IMG/VR virus record: IMGVR_UViG_3300027861_000056
Coordinates: 1 to 43,504 of that record
Source of the DNA: a virus
DNA: 43,504 bases
Direction: 5' to 3' (one strand)
Each line of letters starts with the position of its first letter. Position 1 is the first letter of the stretch. Under the pieces are notes generated by a model. The model searched no databases. It saw only the letters and a list, made by a program, of their open reading frames with translations, and was not told the origin of the DNA. The translations under genes and the position numbers were made by a program. Positions 23,820 to 31,989 of this stretch are shown here, one piece after another.

Positions 23820-23844
23820 ATTTTTATTTATTATATAATAAATG

Positions 23845-23875
23845 CAAATATACAACATATTTATTAATAAATCAA
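23845..23875 (-). promoter_or_regulatory. Host-type promoter TTG-N20-TATATTTG (leftward)
   Basis: On the minus strand TTG (23875-23873) is followed by a 20-nt spacer and TATATTTG (23852-23845), matching the Bacteroidota consensus exactly. It drives the 23819/KTSC/thymidylate synthase unit. Confidence 0.75.
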
Positions 23876-23878
23876 GGG

Positions 23879-23909
23879 TTGATTATTAAATAATAAAGGT
23901 GTAAGTTTG
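23879..23909 (+). promoter_or_regulatory. Host-type promoter TTG-N20-TAAGTTTG (rightward)
   Basis: TTG at 23879-23881, a 20-nt spacer, then TAAGTTTG at 23902-23909 match TAnnTTTG. The end of the box is 19 nt before the Clp ATG. Its -33 lies 3 nt from the -33 of the leftward promoter, a compact divergent pair. Confidence 0.65.
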
Positions 23910-23928
23910 TTGAAATAAACGTTATATA

Positions 23929-26499
23929 ATGGATAAAAATAGAGAAATAGTACCAAAGGTAAAATACATAATGAATAAGTCTCAAGAAGAGGCTAAACAT
24001 TATGAAGATAACTATGTTAGACAAGAACATATATTATTATCAATTATTAATGACAATACTAATAGGTGTCATAGAATACTTAAAGGAATGAAAGTAGATG
24101 TTAATGATTTATACGACAAAATTACTGAATATATTAGGTATCGTCAATTAAATATAGGTTCTGAAAATAAAAAAAGATTAAAATTACCCTTTAGTAGTGA
24201 GGTTAAAAAAACACTAAAGAAAATTGATTCAGAAGCTGAAAAGCTAAATGACCATTTTATTGATACAACACATATAATGTTATCAATGTTAACTTATGTT
24301 AAATTAGATTTGGTTAAATTATTAAATAATGAAGGAATAAACTATGATAATTTTAAAGAGCAGATTATGAAAAACAACAAGAATGAGGATAATTATTCAC
24401 TAGAAGAAGAGTCAATAGATATTGAAAGGACGAGAGCTAGGATTGAAGAGGTTAGAAGTGAGTTAGATGATGAAGATGAATTCACCATGGGTGGAAGAGG
24501 TAGAAATGGTAAATTTGAAAAGAAAAGTGACAAAAAGGTTAGTTCTAAAACACCAGTATTAGATAACTTCTGTAGAGATATATCTAAATCAGCTGAAGAT
24601 GGAATACTTGACCCAGTTGTTGGTAGAGCCACAGAAATTAAAAGAGTGTCTCAAATTATTGCTAGAAGAAAAAAGAATAACCCAGTTCTTATCGGTGAGC
24701 CAGGTGTTGGTAAAACTGCAATAGTTGAAGGTCTTGCTATGTTAATTAAAGAAGGTAAAGCACCTAGAATTATTCTTGATAAACGAATTTACTCATTAGA
24801 TTTATCTTCGATAGTTGCTGGTACAAAATACCGAGGACAATTTGAAGAAAGAATGAAAGCTATATTAGATGAACTTAGAAATAACCCAAATGTAATACTT
24901 TTTATTGATGAGTTACATACGATTGTAGGTGCTGGTAATGCATCTGGGTCAATGGATGCTGCTAATATATTTAAACCAGCATTAGCTAGAGGTGAAATAC
25001 AAGTAATTGGTGCTACAACCCTTGATGAATTTAGAGAAAAAATTGAATCTGATGGTGCCCTCACAAGAAGATTCCAACAAGTATTGATAGAGGAACCAAG
25101 TATTTCAGAAACTAAAACAATCCTTATGAATATCAAGGAAAAGTATGAAGACCACCACAAAGTAATCTATACTGAAGAAGCTATAGAAGAATGTGTAAAG
25201 TTATCTGATAGATATATTATGGATAGGTCAATGCCAGATAAAGCAATTGATGTTCTTGATGAGGCTGGTGCAACAACCAACGTAAATCATGAAGCTCCAG
25301 AAAGTATTAAAAAATTAGAACATGCTTTAATAAAAATCAATGAAGATAAGAAGATTGTTGTTCAGAAACAAAAATACGAAGAAGCGGCAAAACTTAGAGA
25401 TGAAGAAAGAAAAATAGTCGAAAAATTAGACACTGAAAAATCAGATTGGCTTGAATCTCTCGATAAAAAGAGGACAATAGTTGATGTTGAGTTGGTTGCT
25501 GAAGTTGTTTCAATGATGTCTGGTATTCCTATTAATAAAATTTCCTCACAAGAAACTAAGAGACTTATGAATATGGATAAGGAACTTACAGGTAAAGTGA
25601 TTGGTCAAGATGAAGCTGTTGTAAAAGTAGTTAAAGCTATTAAACGTAATAGACTCGGAATTAAAGATAAGGGTAAACCAATTGGTTCATTCATTTTCTT
25701 AGGACCTACTGGTGTTGGTAAAACTTATTTAACTAAATTACTTGCAGAAAGTATGTTTGGTGATGCCGAATCACTTGTTAGAATAGATATGTCAGAATAC
25801 ATGGAGAAACATTCCGTATCAAGACTTATTGGCCCACCACCAGGATATGTTGGTTATGAAGAAGGTGGACAATTAACAGAAAAGATAAGAAGAAAACCTT
25901 ATTCAGTTATTCTTTTTGATGAAATTGAAAAAGCACATGACGATGTATTTAACCTATTACTTCAATTACTTGATGAAGGTCAATTAACTGATGGGTTAGG
26001 TAGAAAGGTAAACTTTAAGAATACCCTTATTATTCTTACATCTAATGTTGGTGTTAAAGAATTAAGTAGTTTCGGTAAAGATATGGGATTCAATACGGGT
26101 GCTGCAATTGTTAATGAAGAAGAAAAATCTCGTTCGATTATAGAAAAAGCCCTTAAGAAGAAGTTTAAACCAGAATTTCTTAATCGTATTGATGATACAA
26201 TCATCTTTAATGGACTTAAAAGAGATGACATACATGTTATCATCCATAATGAGTTAGATAAGCTTAAAAGTAGAGTTATTGATGAATTAGGAATTACCCT
26301 AAAAATTAATAAGGCTGCTATTGAATATGTTGCTGACCAAGGTTATGACCCAGAATTTGGAGCAAGACCACTTAATAGGTCAATTCAAAGACATATCGAA
26401 GACCCAGTAGCTGATGAGATTTTAAATGGTAATTTTGTTGAAGGTGACACAATTAAAATTGGTTACGACAAGAAGGAATCTAAAATCGTGTTAAGTTAA
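23929..26499 (+). CDS. clpC: ClpC-like AAA+ unfoldase
   Basis: This 856-residue double AAA+ ATPase unfolds proteins, usually for ClpP. Order: Clp-N repeat domain (about 1-145, with [13 protein letters not shown] and [14 protein letters not shown]); D1 with Walker A GEPGVGKT (about 256), Walker [14 protein letters not shown] and arginine-finger region GALTRRFQ. Next comes a short middle domain with a UVR-like motif ([15 protein letters not shown]); then D2 with GPTGVGKT (about 592), [18 protein letters not shown] and the C-terminal D2-small domain. The short middle domain resembles ClpC and not ClpB. DMGFNTG sits where ClpC/ClpA carry the ClpP-docking loop, so docking to host ClpP is possible. 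A terminator follows. Confidence 0.92.
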   Translation: MDKNREIVPKVKYIMNKSQEEAKHYEDNYVRQEHILLSIINDNTNRCHRILKGMKVDVNDLYDKITEYIRYRQLNIGSENKKRLKLPFSSEVKKTLKKIDSEAEKLNDHFIDTTHIMLSMLTYVKLDLVKLLNNEGINYDNFKEQIMKNNKNEDNYSLEEESIDIERTRARIEEVRSELDDEDEFTMGGRGRNGKFEKKSDKKVSSKTPVLDNFCRDISKSAEDGILDPVVGRATEIKRVSQIIARRKKNNPVLIGEPGVGKTAIVEGLAMLIKEGKAPRIILDKRIYSLDLSSIVAGTKYRGQFEERMKAILDELRNNPNVILFIDELHTIVGAGNASGSMDAANIFKPALARGEIQVIGATTLDEFREKIESDGALTRRFQQVLIEEPSISETKTILMNIKEKYEDHHKVIYTEEAIEECVKLSDRYIMDRSMPDKAIDVLDEAGATTNVNHEAPESIKKLEHALIKINEDKKIVVQKQKYEEAAKLRDEERKIVEKLDTEKSDWLESLDKKRTIVDVELVAEVVSMMSGIPINKISSQETKRLMNMDKELTGKVIGQDEAVVKVVKAIKRNRLGIKDKGKPIGSFIFLGPTGVGKTYLTKLLAESMFGDAESLVRIDMSEYMEKHSVSRLIGPPPGYVGYEEGGQLTEKIRRKPYSVILFDEIEKAHDDVFNLLLQLLDEGQLTDGLGRKVNFKNTLIILTSNVGVKELSSFGKDMGFNTGAAIVNEEEKSRSIIEKALKKKFKPEFLNRIDDTIIFNGLKRDDIHVIIHNELDKLKSRVIDELGITLKINKAAIEYVADQGYDPEFGARPLNRSIQRHIEDPVADEILNGNFVEGDTIKIGYDKKESKIVLS

Positions 26500-26524
26500 C
26501 CTAAATGGAAATAATATATAAATT

Positions 26525-26543
26525 AAGCGGAAATTTTCCGCTT
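26525..26543 (+). terminator. Rho-independent terminator after ClpC-like gene
   Basis: AAGCGGAA pairs with TTCCGCTT around a short loop, followed by six further T. It separates the Clp gene from the next unit. Confidence 0.85.
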
Positions 26544-26550
26544 TTTTTAT

Positions 26551-26558
26551 ATATTTAT
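26551..26558 (+). promoter_or_regulatory. ATATTTAT late-type promoter motif
   Basis: TATATATTTATCTTA lies just behind the Clp terminator and 17 nt before the ATG at 26576. Confidence 0.4.
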
Positions 26559-26575
26559 CTTATATAAAGTAAATC

Positions 26576-27820
26576 ATGATAGAAGATATATTATTATCAA
26601 AGTACGGTGAACACATAAATGGAATAGATATTTATGAAAAGGAATCCAGTCTTATACTATCCAAGATTGTTGTCAATGATGACTCAAAAGAAGAAGGTTA
26701 TGGTACTAAAATTATGACTGACTTAATTAACTACGCTGATAAGAATAATAAAATTATAGCATTAACACCATCGGCTGATTATGGTGGTAATAAAAATAGA
26801 CTTAACAGGTTCTACCATAGATTCAACTTTAAACCCAACAAGGGTAAAAACAAGAATTTTGAGTTCCGTGAAGCGATGATAAGGTATCCAGAATCTGATG
26901 TGATTAAGGAAGGTAAAATTAATGACATCCTTAAAGATAAAGTATTTGATAGACAAAAGTTTATTCAAAATATAAAGAATGGTAGTTCTCAAACTAAAGA
27001 AGCTTATAAATTACTTCATGGTAGTATTGTTAATAATGTCGATTTAAGTGATGATGAAAAAGACTTCATTAATAATAATTTAAAAAATATATTTACAGCG
27101 TTAGGTTATGGTGCATTATTTATGGTACCAGGTGGATTAACACTTATAGGGTTAACTAAAATATTAACACCAATATTTAAAAAGAAATCGGTTATGAATG
27201 AACAGGATAAATTAAAGGGTGGTCTTGCTGATAACAAAAGTAAGAAAGACATAGCTAATAAGTTTGGTATTACAGTTGCTAAGATTAACAAAGAACTTAA
27301 GATGGGTGAAGACGTTGAAATGGAACATGTAACCAATAGAACGTTATCTAGAGAGATAGCTATGGACCACCTAGTTGAAATTCCAGATTATTATACTAGA
27401 CTTAAGAAGATGGAGAAAGAAGGTGATAAGTACTGGAAAGATAAAACAAAAAAACTTAATGAATCAATAAGAGATTTTATTAAAAGAAGAATTAAAGAAA
27501 ATATAACCCTATCGTTAATGGATGAAACTCCAGTGACCACAGCATTTAATATTATGCACAAGGAAAATGTTGTTGGTCAGATAGAAGTTGGGAAATTCAA
27601 CAAAAAACTTAATGATGATGATTTAGAGATTGTTCTAATAAAAATTGAAGAGCAATTTAGAGGTGTTAAATTAGGTGCTGAAACAATCAAAGCATTATGG
27701 GTTCAATTTCCAGATATAAATAGATTCATCCTTATGCCAACTCAAGAAAGTAAAGACTTTTGGGAAAGGATTGGAGCAGTAATACTTAATGATACGTATT
27801 ACATGATTAATAGAAGTTAA
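26576..27820 (+). CDS. Multidomain GNAT / LETM1-like / DUF5661 / GNAT protein
   Basis: This 414-residue fusion has an N-terminal GNAT-like acetyltransferase fold (about 1-105). It shows LILSKIVVNDDSKEEGYGTK with a G-x-G acetyl-CoA loop and LNRFYHRFNFKPN. A LETM1-like segment follows (about 130-205, SSQTKEAYKLL, then ALGYGALFMVPGGLTLIGL) with a hydrophobic stretch. Next is a DUF5661-like module (about 212-285: GGLADNKSKKDIANKFGIT, MGEDVEMEH, EIAMDHLVEIPDYYTRLKK). A second, more degenerate GNAT-like domain (about 300-414: VVGQIEVGKF, IEEQFRGVKLGAETIKAL, FWERIGAVI) ends the chain. Substrates are unknown. It lies behind an ATATTTAT motif and converges with the transglycosylase gene, overlapping it by 4 nt. 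Confidence 0.75.
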   Translation: MIEDILLSKYGEHINGIDIYEKESSLILSKIVVNDDSKEEGYGTKIMTDLINYADKNNKIIALTPSADYGGNKNRLNRFYHRFNFKPNKGKNKNFEFREAMIRYPESDVIKEGKINDILKDKVFDRQKFIQNIKNGSSQTKEAYKLLHGSIVNNVDLSDDEKDFINNNLKNIFTALGYGALFMVPGGLTLIGLTKILTPIFKKKSVMNEQDKLKGGLADNKSKKDIANKFGITVAKINKELKMGEDVEMEHVTNRTLSREIAMDHLVEIPDYYTRLKKMEKEGDKYWKDKTKKLNESIRDFIKRRIKENITLSLMDETPVTTAFNIMHKENVVGQIEVGKFNKKLNDDDLEIVLIKIEEQFRGVKLGAETIKALWVQFPDINRFILMPTQESKDFWERIGAVILNDTYYMINRS

Positions 27821-28557
27821 AGACCAACCTTACTTAATCTATCTTTAATACCCCTTATATATTTATGTTTTATTTTTAAACCACCAGAGTTTACGTACTT
27901 ATTTAAACCACCAGACCCAGCATTATAGGTAATCAACGCATCAATTATTGGTTTTGTCTTTAATTTTGAACTCATAATCTTACCCCACATAGCCATATTG
28001 TTATTCTCATCCATTAACCAAACCTTAGTCATGTTAATCTTTTTTGTTTTACTATATATTTTACTATAAGCAAAAGAAAAATCAGTAACACCCAATTCTC
28101 TAAAACACTCTTTATCTTCCTTACTAACTTTCTTTATCATATAACCATAAGCAGTTGATGGAAGTATTTGAGTAAACCCAATTGCGCCAGCACTACTAAC
28201 AACTAACCTACCCTCTTTTGGGTGTGTTGGTTGGTAATACTGTTTAGCACCAGACTCTAATAGAATTTGACCTATGGACCACCTAACCGTTTCTTTATCG
28301 TTAAGTCCAAAACAATTAACAACGTCAGCGAATCTTAACGCAGTAACACTGTCCACATACGGGTTATACTTTTTAAAGGAGTTATAAATAATAAGGAAAT
28401 TATCTGGTAGATAGTTTTCTTCAACACAAATTGAATTAACCTCAACTGGTTGACTTAATTTTACTTTAATACGAGTTTTTTGGGGTGGGACCTTAACTGA
28501 TGATAAAAAACTTACAGCGAATAATAGTCCAATTAGGTTTAATAGTTTATTTTTCAT
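27817..28557 (-). CDS. Secreted lytic transglycosylase (SLT, endolysin-like)
   Basis: The ATG at 28557 is chosen because it starts a clean signal peptide (MKNKLLNLIGLLFAVSFLSS); an in-frame ATG at 28572 lies inside the promoter. The product has 246 residues. The catalytic domain shows IGQILLESGAK with the catalytic glutamate at about 101, SSAGAIGFTQILPSTAYGYM and the substrate-binding ALITYNAGSGGLNKYV, the order of SLT-type transglycosylases that cleave peptidoglycan. Export by the host Sec system would place it in the periplasm. Its -7 box ends only 4 nt before the ATG, so the mRNA is probably leaderless. Confidence 0.88.
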   Translation of the reverse strand: MKNKLLNLIGLLFAVSFLSSVKVPPQKTRIKVKLSQPVEVNSICVEENYLPDNFLIIYNSFKKYNPYVDSVTALRFADVVNCFGLNDKETVRWSIGQILLESGAKQYYQPTHPKEGRLVVSSAGAIGFTQILPSTAYGYMIKKVSKEDKECFRELGVTDFSFAYSKIYSKTKKINMTKVWLMDENNNMAMWGKIMSSKLKTKPIIDALITYNAGSGGLNKYVNSGGLKIKHKYIRGIKDRLSKVGL

Positions 28558-28561
28558 GGTA

Positions 28562-28592
28562 CAAATATACACATAAAAATCCAGTAAACCAA
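28562..28592 (-). promoter_or_regulatory. Host-type promoter TTG-N20-TATATTTG
   Basis: On the minus strand TTG (28592-28590), a 20-nt spacer and TATATTTG (28569-28562) precede the transglycosylase ATG by only 4 nt. Confidence 0.75.
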
Positions 28593-28608
28593 ATTTTTTG
28601 GAAAAAAA

Positions 28609-28640
28609 AAGCTGAGAACTACATTCTAATCCTTCAGCTT
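28609..28640 (-). terminator. Rho-independent terminator
   Basis: On the minus strand AAGCTGA pairs with TCAGCTT around an 18-nt loop, followed by a long T run. It ends the 28659-28862 gene, just upstream of the transglycosylase promoter. Confidence 0.8.
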
Positions 28641-28658
28641 AATATTTTTAATATATAA

Positions 28659-28862
28659 TTACTTCTTAGATTCAGAAAGCATTTTAATCTTCTTCTCTAA
28701 ATCAGCAACTTTACTTTCAAGAACAGTCGCTTTCTTCTTTGCTTGTTCAGCAATCCACGATTTTTTCTTTTCAGTTACAGCTTCATTAACGATATTATCG
28801 ATTAAATCAACTAATTCGTTTTCGGTAATCTTAACAGTCTTTTTAGTCTTAGTATTTGACAT
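28659..28862 (-). CDS. Small helical coiled-coil protein
   Basis: This 67-residue protein starts with a basic tail (MSNTKTKKTVK), then ITENELVDLIDNIVNEAV and a C-terminal coiled coil (about 38-64, VLESKVADLEKKIKMLSE). The ITE-x-EL-x-x-L-I segment is a recurring pattern at the N-terminus of small phage proteins. It has its own terminator and an ATATTTAT motif 39 nt upstream, so it is a single-gene unit. Likely a small virion or assembly protein; not identified further. Confidence 0.7.
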   Translation of the reverse strand: MSNTKTKKTVKITENELVDLIDNIVNEAVTEKKKSWIAEQAKKKATVLESKVADLEKKIKMLSESKK

Positions 28863-28901
28863 AATTCTAGAATTTTTTAAATATTTTTATTCACTCTTTT
28901 A

Positions 28902-28909
28902 ATAAATAT
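28902..28909 (-). promoter_or_regulatory. ATATTTAT late-type promoter motif
   Basis: On the minus strand AGATATTTATTAAAAG lies 39 nt before the ATG at 28862. Confidence 0.4.
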
Positions 28910-28945
28910 CTATAAATACCATAAAAAGTCAAAATAAATTAAAAT

Positions 28946-29092
28946 TTAATCAATAAAAACAATACTATAAATTATTAATAGAGCCTCCCTACGTAAATTT
29001 TTAATAATTGAGAATGTTCTAATAGCGTCTTCCATTGAGCTTGCTTCTATTTTACTTATTGCCTCACCATCTTTAGTTACTAATTTATACAT
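28946..29092 (-). CDS. Small hypothetical protein
   Basis: This 48-residue ORF starts MYKLVTKDGEAISKIEASSM, followed by E-D-A-I-R-T-F-S-I-I and a short hydrophobic end. The strand-helix layout with an EA-x-x-F-type helix is protein-like. The start lies only 4 nt behind an ATATTTAT motif, so the transcript may be nearly leaderless. It is the only gene in the 290-nt interval between 28862 and 29154. Function unknown. Confidence 0.55.
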   Translation of the reverse strand: MYKLVTKDGEAISKIEASSMEDAIRTFSIIKNLRREALLIIYSIVFID

Positions 29093-29096
29093 ACTA

Positions 29097-29104
29097 ATAA
29101 ATAT
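29097..29104 (-). promoter_or_regulatory. ATATTTAT late-type promoter motif
   Basis: On the minus strand ATATATTTATTAGT ends 4 nt before the ATG at 29092. Confidence 0.35.
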
Positions 29105-29153
29105 ATTTATATACCTTAAAAGTTAAATACCTATAAGGTTATTTGTTATTTTA

Positions 29154-29687
29154 TTACATTCTACTCATCCTATCCGCAGTTGATGAACTAGCGAATGAGT
29201 TCGGTTTTACTTTGAAATCATAACCCATACCAAGAATGTAACCAACAGCGTCAGAAAGAGCCTTATTGGACTCCCACTTAATATCTGGATTTATATCAGC
29301 GTGAACTTCTAATGGAACATTATATTCATCTAAGAGTGGTGATATTTCATATGCAACCTCAATAGATTTAGCTACTTCATAAAGCATTCTTTCTTTAACC
29401 CCCTCTTTATTATTTGTGTGATTAGTGTTAAAATAATTAGAGCCAATTACAATACCACCCCTACCAACAGTAGTCCCCCCACCAAGGTCTTGGTGTGTAG
29501 ATATTACTATTACGGTAGCAAATTTATAACCCATACCACTTCTTTGTGAATCGGTCCCAACACATACTTTAAATTCGTAACCCTTTTCAGTTTCTTCTTT
29601 AAATATTTTTCTTAAATAATCGAATAACGGCATCCCTATTGGTCCTTTCGTCATTCTGTTCCACTTCATTTTTACTTTTTTTTTCAT
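29154..29687 (-). CDS. RNase H-fold DUF458/YkuK-like protein
   Basis: This 177-residue protein matches the YkuK/DUF458 pattern, an RNase H-like fold. VCVGTDSQRSGMGYKFATVI carries an acidic residue on the first strand (about 46). MLYEVAKSIEVAYEISPLL follows, then LEVHADINPDIKWESNKALS with further acidic residues, and the ending GYDFKVKPNSFASSSTADRM. Nuclease activity is presumed from the fold but not established for the family. It starts 1 nt after the stop of the leucine-rich-repeat gene, so the two are co-translated. Confidence 0.8.
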   Translation of the reverse strand: MKKKVKMKWNRMTKGPIGMPLFDYLRKIFKEETEKGYEFKVCVGTDSQRSGMGYKFATVIVISTHQDLGGGTTVGRGGIVIGSNYFNTNHTNNKEGVKERMLYEVAKSIEVAYEISPLLDEYNVPLEVHADINPDIKWESNKALSDAVGYILGMGYDFKVKPNSFASSSTADRMSRM

Positions 29688-29688
29688 A

Positions 29689-31122
29689 TTACATCTTTAC
29701 TGATGGTAATAATCTTTTTAATTTACGATAATTATCCTCCCCTATTTCTTTACGATTAGCAACCATTCTATGTAGGCACCCACCATTTGTTTTATCAAGA
29801 TATTTAATCTCATCTGGAATGTCTTTTATTTTATTCCCTTTAATATTAAGCATTATTAGGTTTTTAAGTTTACCAATCTCTTTTGGTAATGAAGTTAATT
29901 TATTATCTGGTAATAATAATTCCTGTAACGTACCCAATGAACCAATAGATGGATGAAGCTCAGTTAATTTAGCCCCATTAATTATAAGTGTATTAAGTTG
30001 ATTAAATCTTGAGATGTCTGGTAACTTGGGTACATCTCTATTACTAAACCTAATTATAGGTGTGTAGACTTCAATTATATCAAATAAAGCTTCAGTCCAC
30101 CCAAACTTAATTAAATAGTCAATGTATAAATTATTCGTTATGTCTTTACTAGCCTTAGCCATTGTTGTTAACTCTTCATTAAAGAAATTTGCAATGCCTT
30201 CACTTTTTAATATAACATCACCGAAAAAAGTACCACTACCCTTTCCGTTTTGTTTTCTATTCTTTAGTTGTGAGGTCTCAAAATGTATTTGATATAAATA
30301 ATTATCCTCCAGCTCACCTTCAAAAAACCTATTATCAATTATAATATAAATATCAGATAATTTACCGTTAGGTTTTTTATTATTCTTTGTGTAGTTATCA
30401 AACATACCATTACCTGGGTTACACGTACACCAATTAGCAAACTTACTAAAGATTACGTTAGCGTCTCTAGACTTAGGCATATACAACGTAAACCTCCTAT
30501 CCCTAACTGGGATTTCAGCTTGACCAGCATCAACATATCTCTGCATAAGCTTCTCCATTTCTGAAGGGTCCCTATCAATGAATGGGTCAACCGCATCATA
30601 TAATTGAGAAAGAGACTTATATTGATTTATGTTAGTTGGGTCTTTAACATTCCTAAGAGTAAAACTACTAACACAAAGTTCTTTAAACTTCTTCTTCCTC
30701 TTATTAGTTTCGAATAGTTCTAGATATTCTTTAGCTAATGGTAAATCTTCTTCAGCAAACCTTAGTGAGGCATCAAATTTCTTTTCTTTTAATAGTCTAT
30801 AGAATGTAGTAAGCATCCATTGGGTGTATTGTTTATTAGTTGTTAAATCAGAATCCACCATTGCTTTAAATATAACATATGAGATACTAATCTTTGACTT
30901 AACCCTTACATATTCGCCATACTCTTCATTAATTCCACTAGTTTCTGTGTTAGAGATAAGTGCGATAACGTTATCATTGTTACCCATGATTGGAATCACA
31001 ATAGTAACGCCAGATTCAGTTAGCTCATCAGTTTTTATTTTTACACCCTTTTCATCAGATTCAAAAACATCAAATTTCTCAGCTAAGAACTCAAGCCTAT
31101 CTGCCACATCAACTTTACCCAT
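29689..31122 (-). CDS. Leucine-rich-repeat protein with WCTC-type phage domain
   Basis: This 477-residue protein has an N-terminal helical part (about 1-210) and a central segment ANVIFSKFANWCTCNPGNGM followed by DIYIIIDNRFFEGE and YQIHFETSQL. That segment resembles the W-C-T/S-A type domain found in phage proteins related to PcfJ-like families. The C-terminus holds three to four LRRs (about 365-450: LNTLIINGAKLTELHPSIG, LQELLLPDNKLTSLPKEIG, LIMLNIKGNKIKDIPDEI). LRRs usually bind proteins. No signal peptide. A near-consensus host-type promoter lies upstream, suggesting early expression and an intracellular host target, which is inference. Confidence 0.8.
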   Translation of the reverse strand: MGKVDVADRLEFLAEKFDVFESDEKGVKIKTDELTESGVTIVIPIMGNNDNVIALISNTETSGINEEYGEYVRVKSKISISYVIFKAMVDSDLTTNKQYTQWMLTTFYRLLKEKKFDASLRFAEEDLPLAKEYLELFETNKRKKKFKELCVSSFTLRNVKDPTNINQYKSLSQLYDAVDPFIDRDPSEMEKLMQRYVDAGQAEIPVRDRRFTLYMPKSRDANVIFSKFANWCTCNPGNGMFDNYTKNNKKPNGKLSDIYIIIDNRFFEGELEDNYLYQIHFETSQLKNRKQNGKGSGTFFGDVILKSEGIANFFNEELTTMAKASKDITNNLYIDYLIKFGWTEALFDIIEVYTPIIRFSNRDVPKLPDISRFNQLNTLIINGAKLTELHPSIGSLGTLQELLLPDNKLTSLPKEIGKLKNLIMLNIKGNKIKDIPDEIKYLDKTNGGCLHRMVANRKEIGEDNYRKLKRLLPSVKM

Positions 31123-31137
31123 TAAATTAATTTTACG

Positions 31138-31168
31138 TAAATATACTTAACTTTTAACTAATAATCAA
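31138..31168 (-). promoter_or_regulatory. Host-type promoter TTG-N20-TATATTTA
   Basis: On the minus strand TTG (31168-31166), a 20-nt spacer and TATATTTA (31145-31138, one mismatch to TATATTTG) lie 15 nt before the LRR ATG. The -33 overlaps the end of the upstream gene. Confidence 0.5.
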
Positions 31169-31500
31169 TAAAATTGGTTATAAAAGTCTTCCTCTATATA
31201 ATCTTCTATTCTTTTTTTAATGAACCACAATAATCCAGATGTATTACTATCTCTAGTTATCACATCTAACATAACCTTATTTACACACTCATTATCTGTC
31301 AATCTATATTTTATTTCCTCAAATAATTTAACCTTATCTAAGGTAAGTAATTCTTCCATGATTAAATTATAGCTTTCCCATCTATATATCATTTCTTCAT
31401 CAAGGTTTCTTAGGGTTTCTTTTAGGTATTTATTATACTCTTTGTCCAAGTCTGTGTAATGACCAGAACTCCCTTTAATAGTAAAATCAAAGTTTCTCAT
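31165..31500 (-). CDS. Hypothetical helical protein, paralogue of 31630-31989
   Basis: This 111-residue protein is mostly helical. W-E-S-Y-N-L-I-M-E-E-L and EIKYRLTDNECVNKVMLDVI match the layout W-x-x-Y-N ... E-L ... LQYRLTE of the next upstream gene, so the pair is probably an old duplication. It ends EDFYNQFY. There is an ATATTTAT motif 30 nt upstream. No known domain. Confidence 0.7.
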   Translation of the reverse strand: MRNFDFTIKGSSGHYTDLDKEYNKYLKETLRNLDEEMIYRWESYNLIMEELLTLDKVKLFEEIKYRLTDNECVNKVMLDVITRDSNTSGLLWFIKKRIEDYIEEDFYNQFY

Positions 31501-31530
31501 TAGTCTAATTTTAGTAATTGTTATATAATG

Positions 31531-31538
31531 ATAAATAT
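31531..31538 (-). promoter_or_regulatory. ATATTTAT late-type promoter motif
   Basis: On the minus strand AGATATTTATCATTA lies 30 nt before the ATG at 31500. Confidence 0.4.
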
Positions 31539-31629
31539 CTTAAAATTGGTCAATATACCAACGATTATATAACTTTTTTTTGAGATGTGGCTATATTGAA
31601 TGTATAGGTAATTTTATCTAAAAATAATA

Positions 31630-31989
31630 TTAAAAATTCCTTATTTTGTAATATAACCTATCTAATTCTGGAGTCCAATCACTTAAACCTTCAATGAAAT
31701 TAATACAGACCTCCCTAGGTTCTTTCTCTTCAGTTAAACGGTATTGTAACTCCTTTACCTTAAGCATATCCTTAAGGTTATGTTTCAATTCTAGAATTAC
31801 TTGGTTATAAGTTAACCACTCTTTTTTATTCTTCTTTGTGCCAGTACATAAATTCTCGGTAATCCGATTTTCATACTCATATTCTAAGTATGTTTGGAAA
31901 CCTCCATAAACTTCCCTAAGTTTACCTTTTATTTTGTCCTTGAGCTCCACAACATTATTTAACACTAATATTTTTAGATAACATACCAT
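31630..31989 (-). CDS. Hypothetical helical protein, paralogue of 31165-31500
   Basis: The 119-residue frame starts at an ATG overlapping the preceding gene by 35 nt. In-frame GTG codons a few residues later (before LNNVVELKD) are alternative starts. W-L-T-Y-N-Q-V-I-L-E-L followed by KVKELQYRLTEEKEPREVCI aligns with the downstream gene. There are no enzyme motifs. The overlap with the 31955 gene suggests co-translation. Confidence 0.65.
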   Translation of the reverse strand: MVCYLKILVLNNVVELKDKIKGKLREVYGGFQTYLEYEYENRITENLCTGTKKNKKEWLTYNQVILELKHNLKDMLKVKELQYRLTEEKEPREVCINFIEGLSDWTPELDRLYYKIRNF

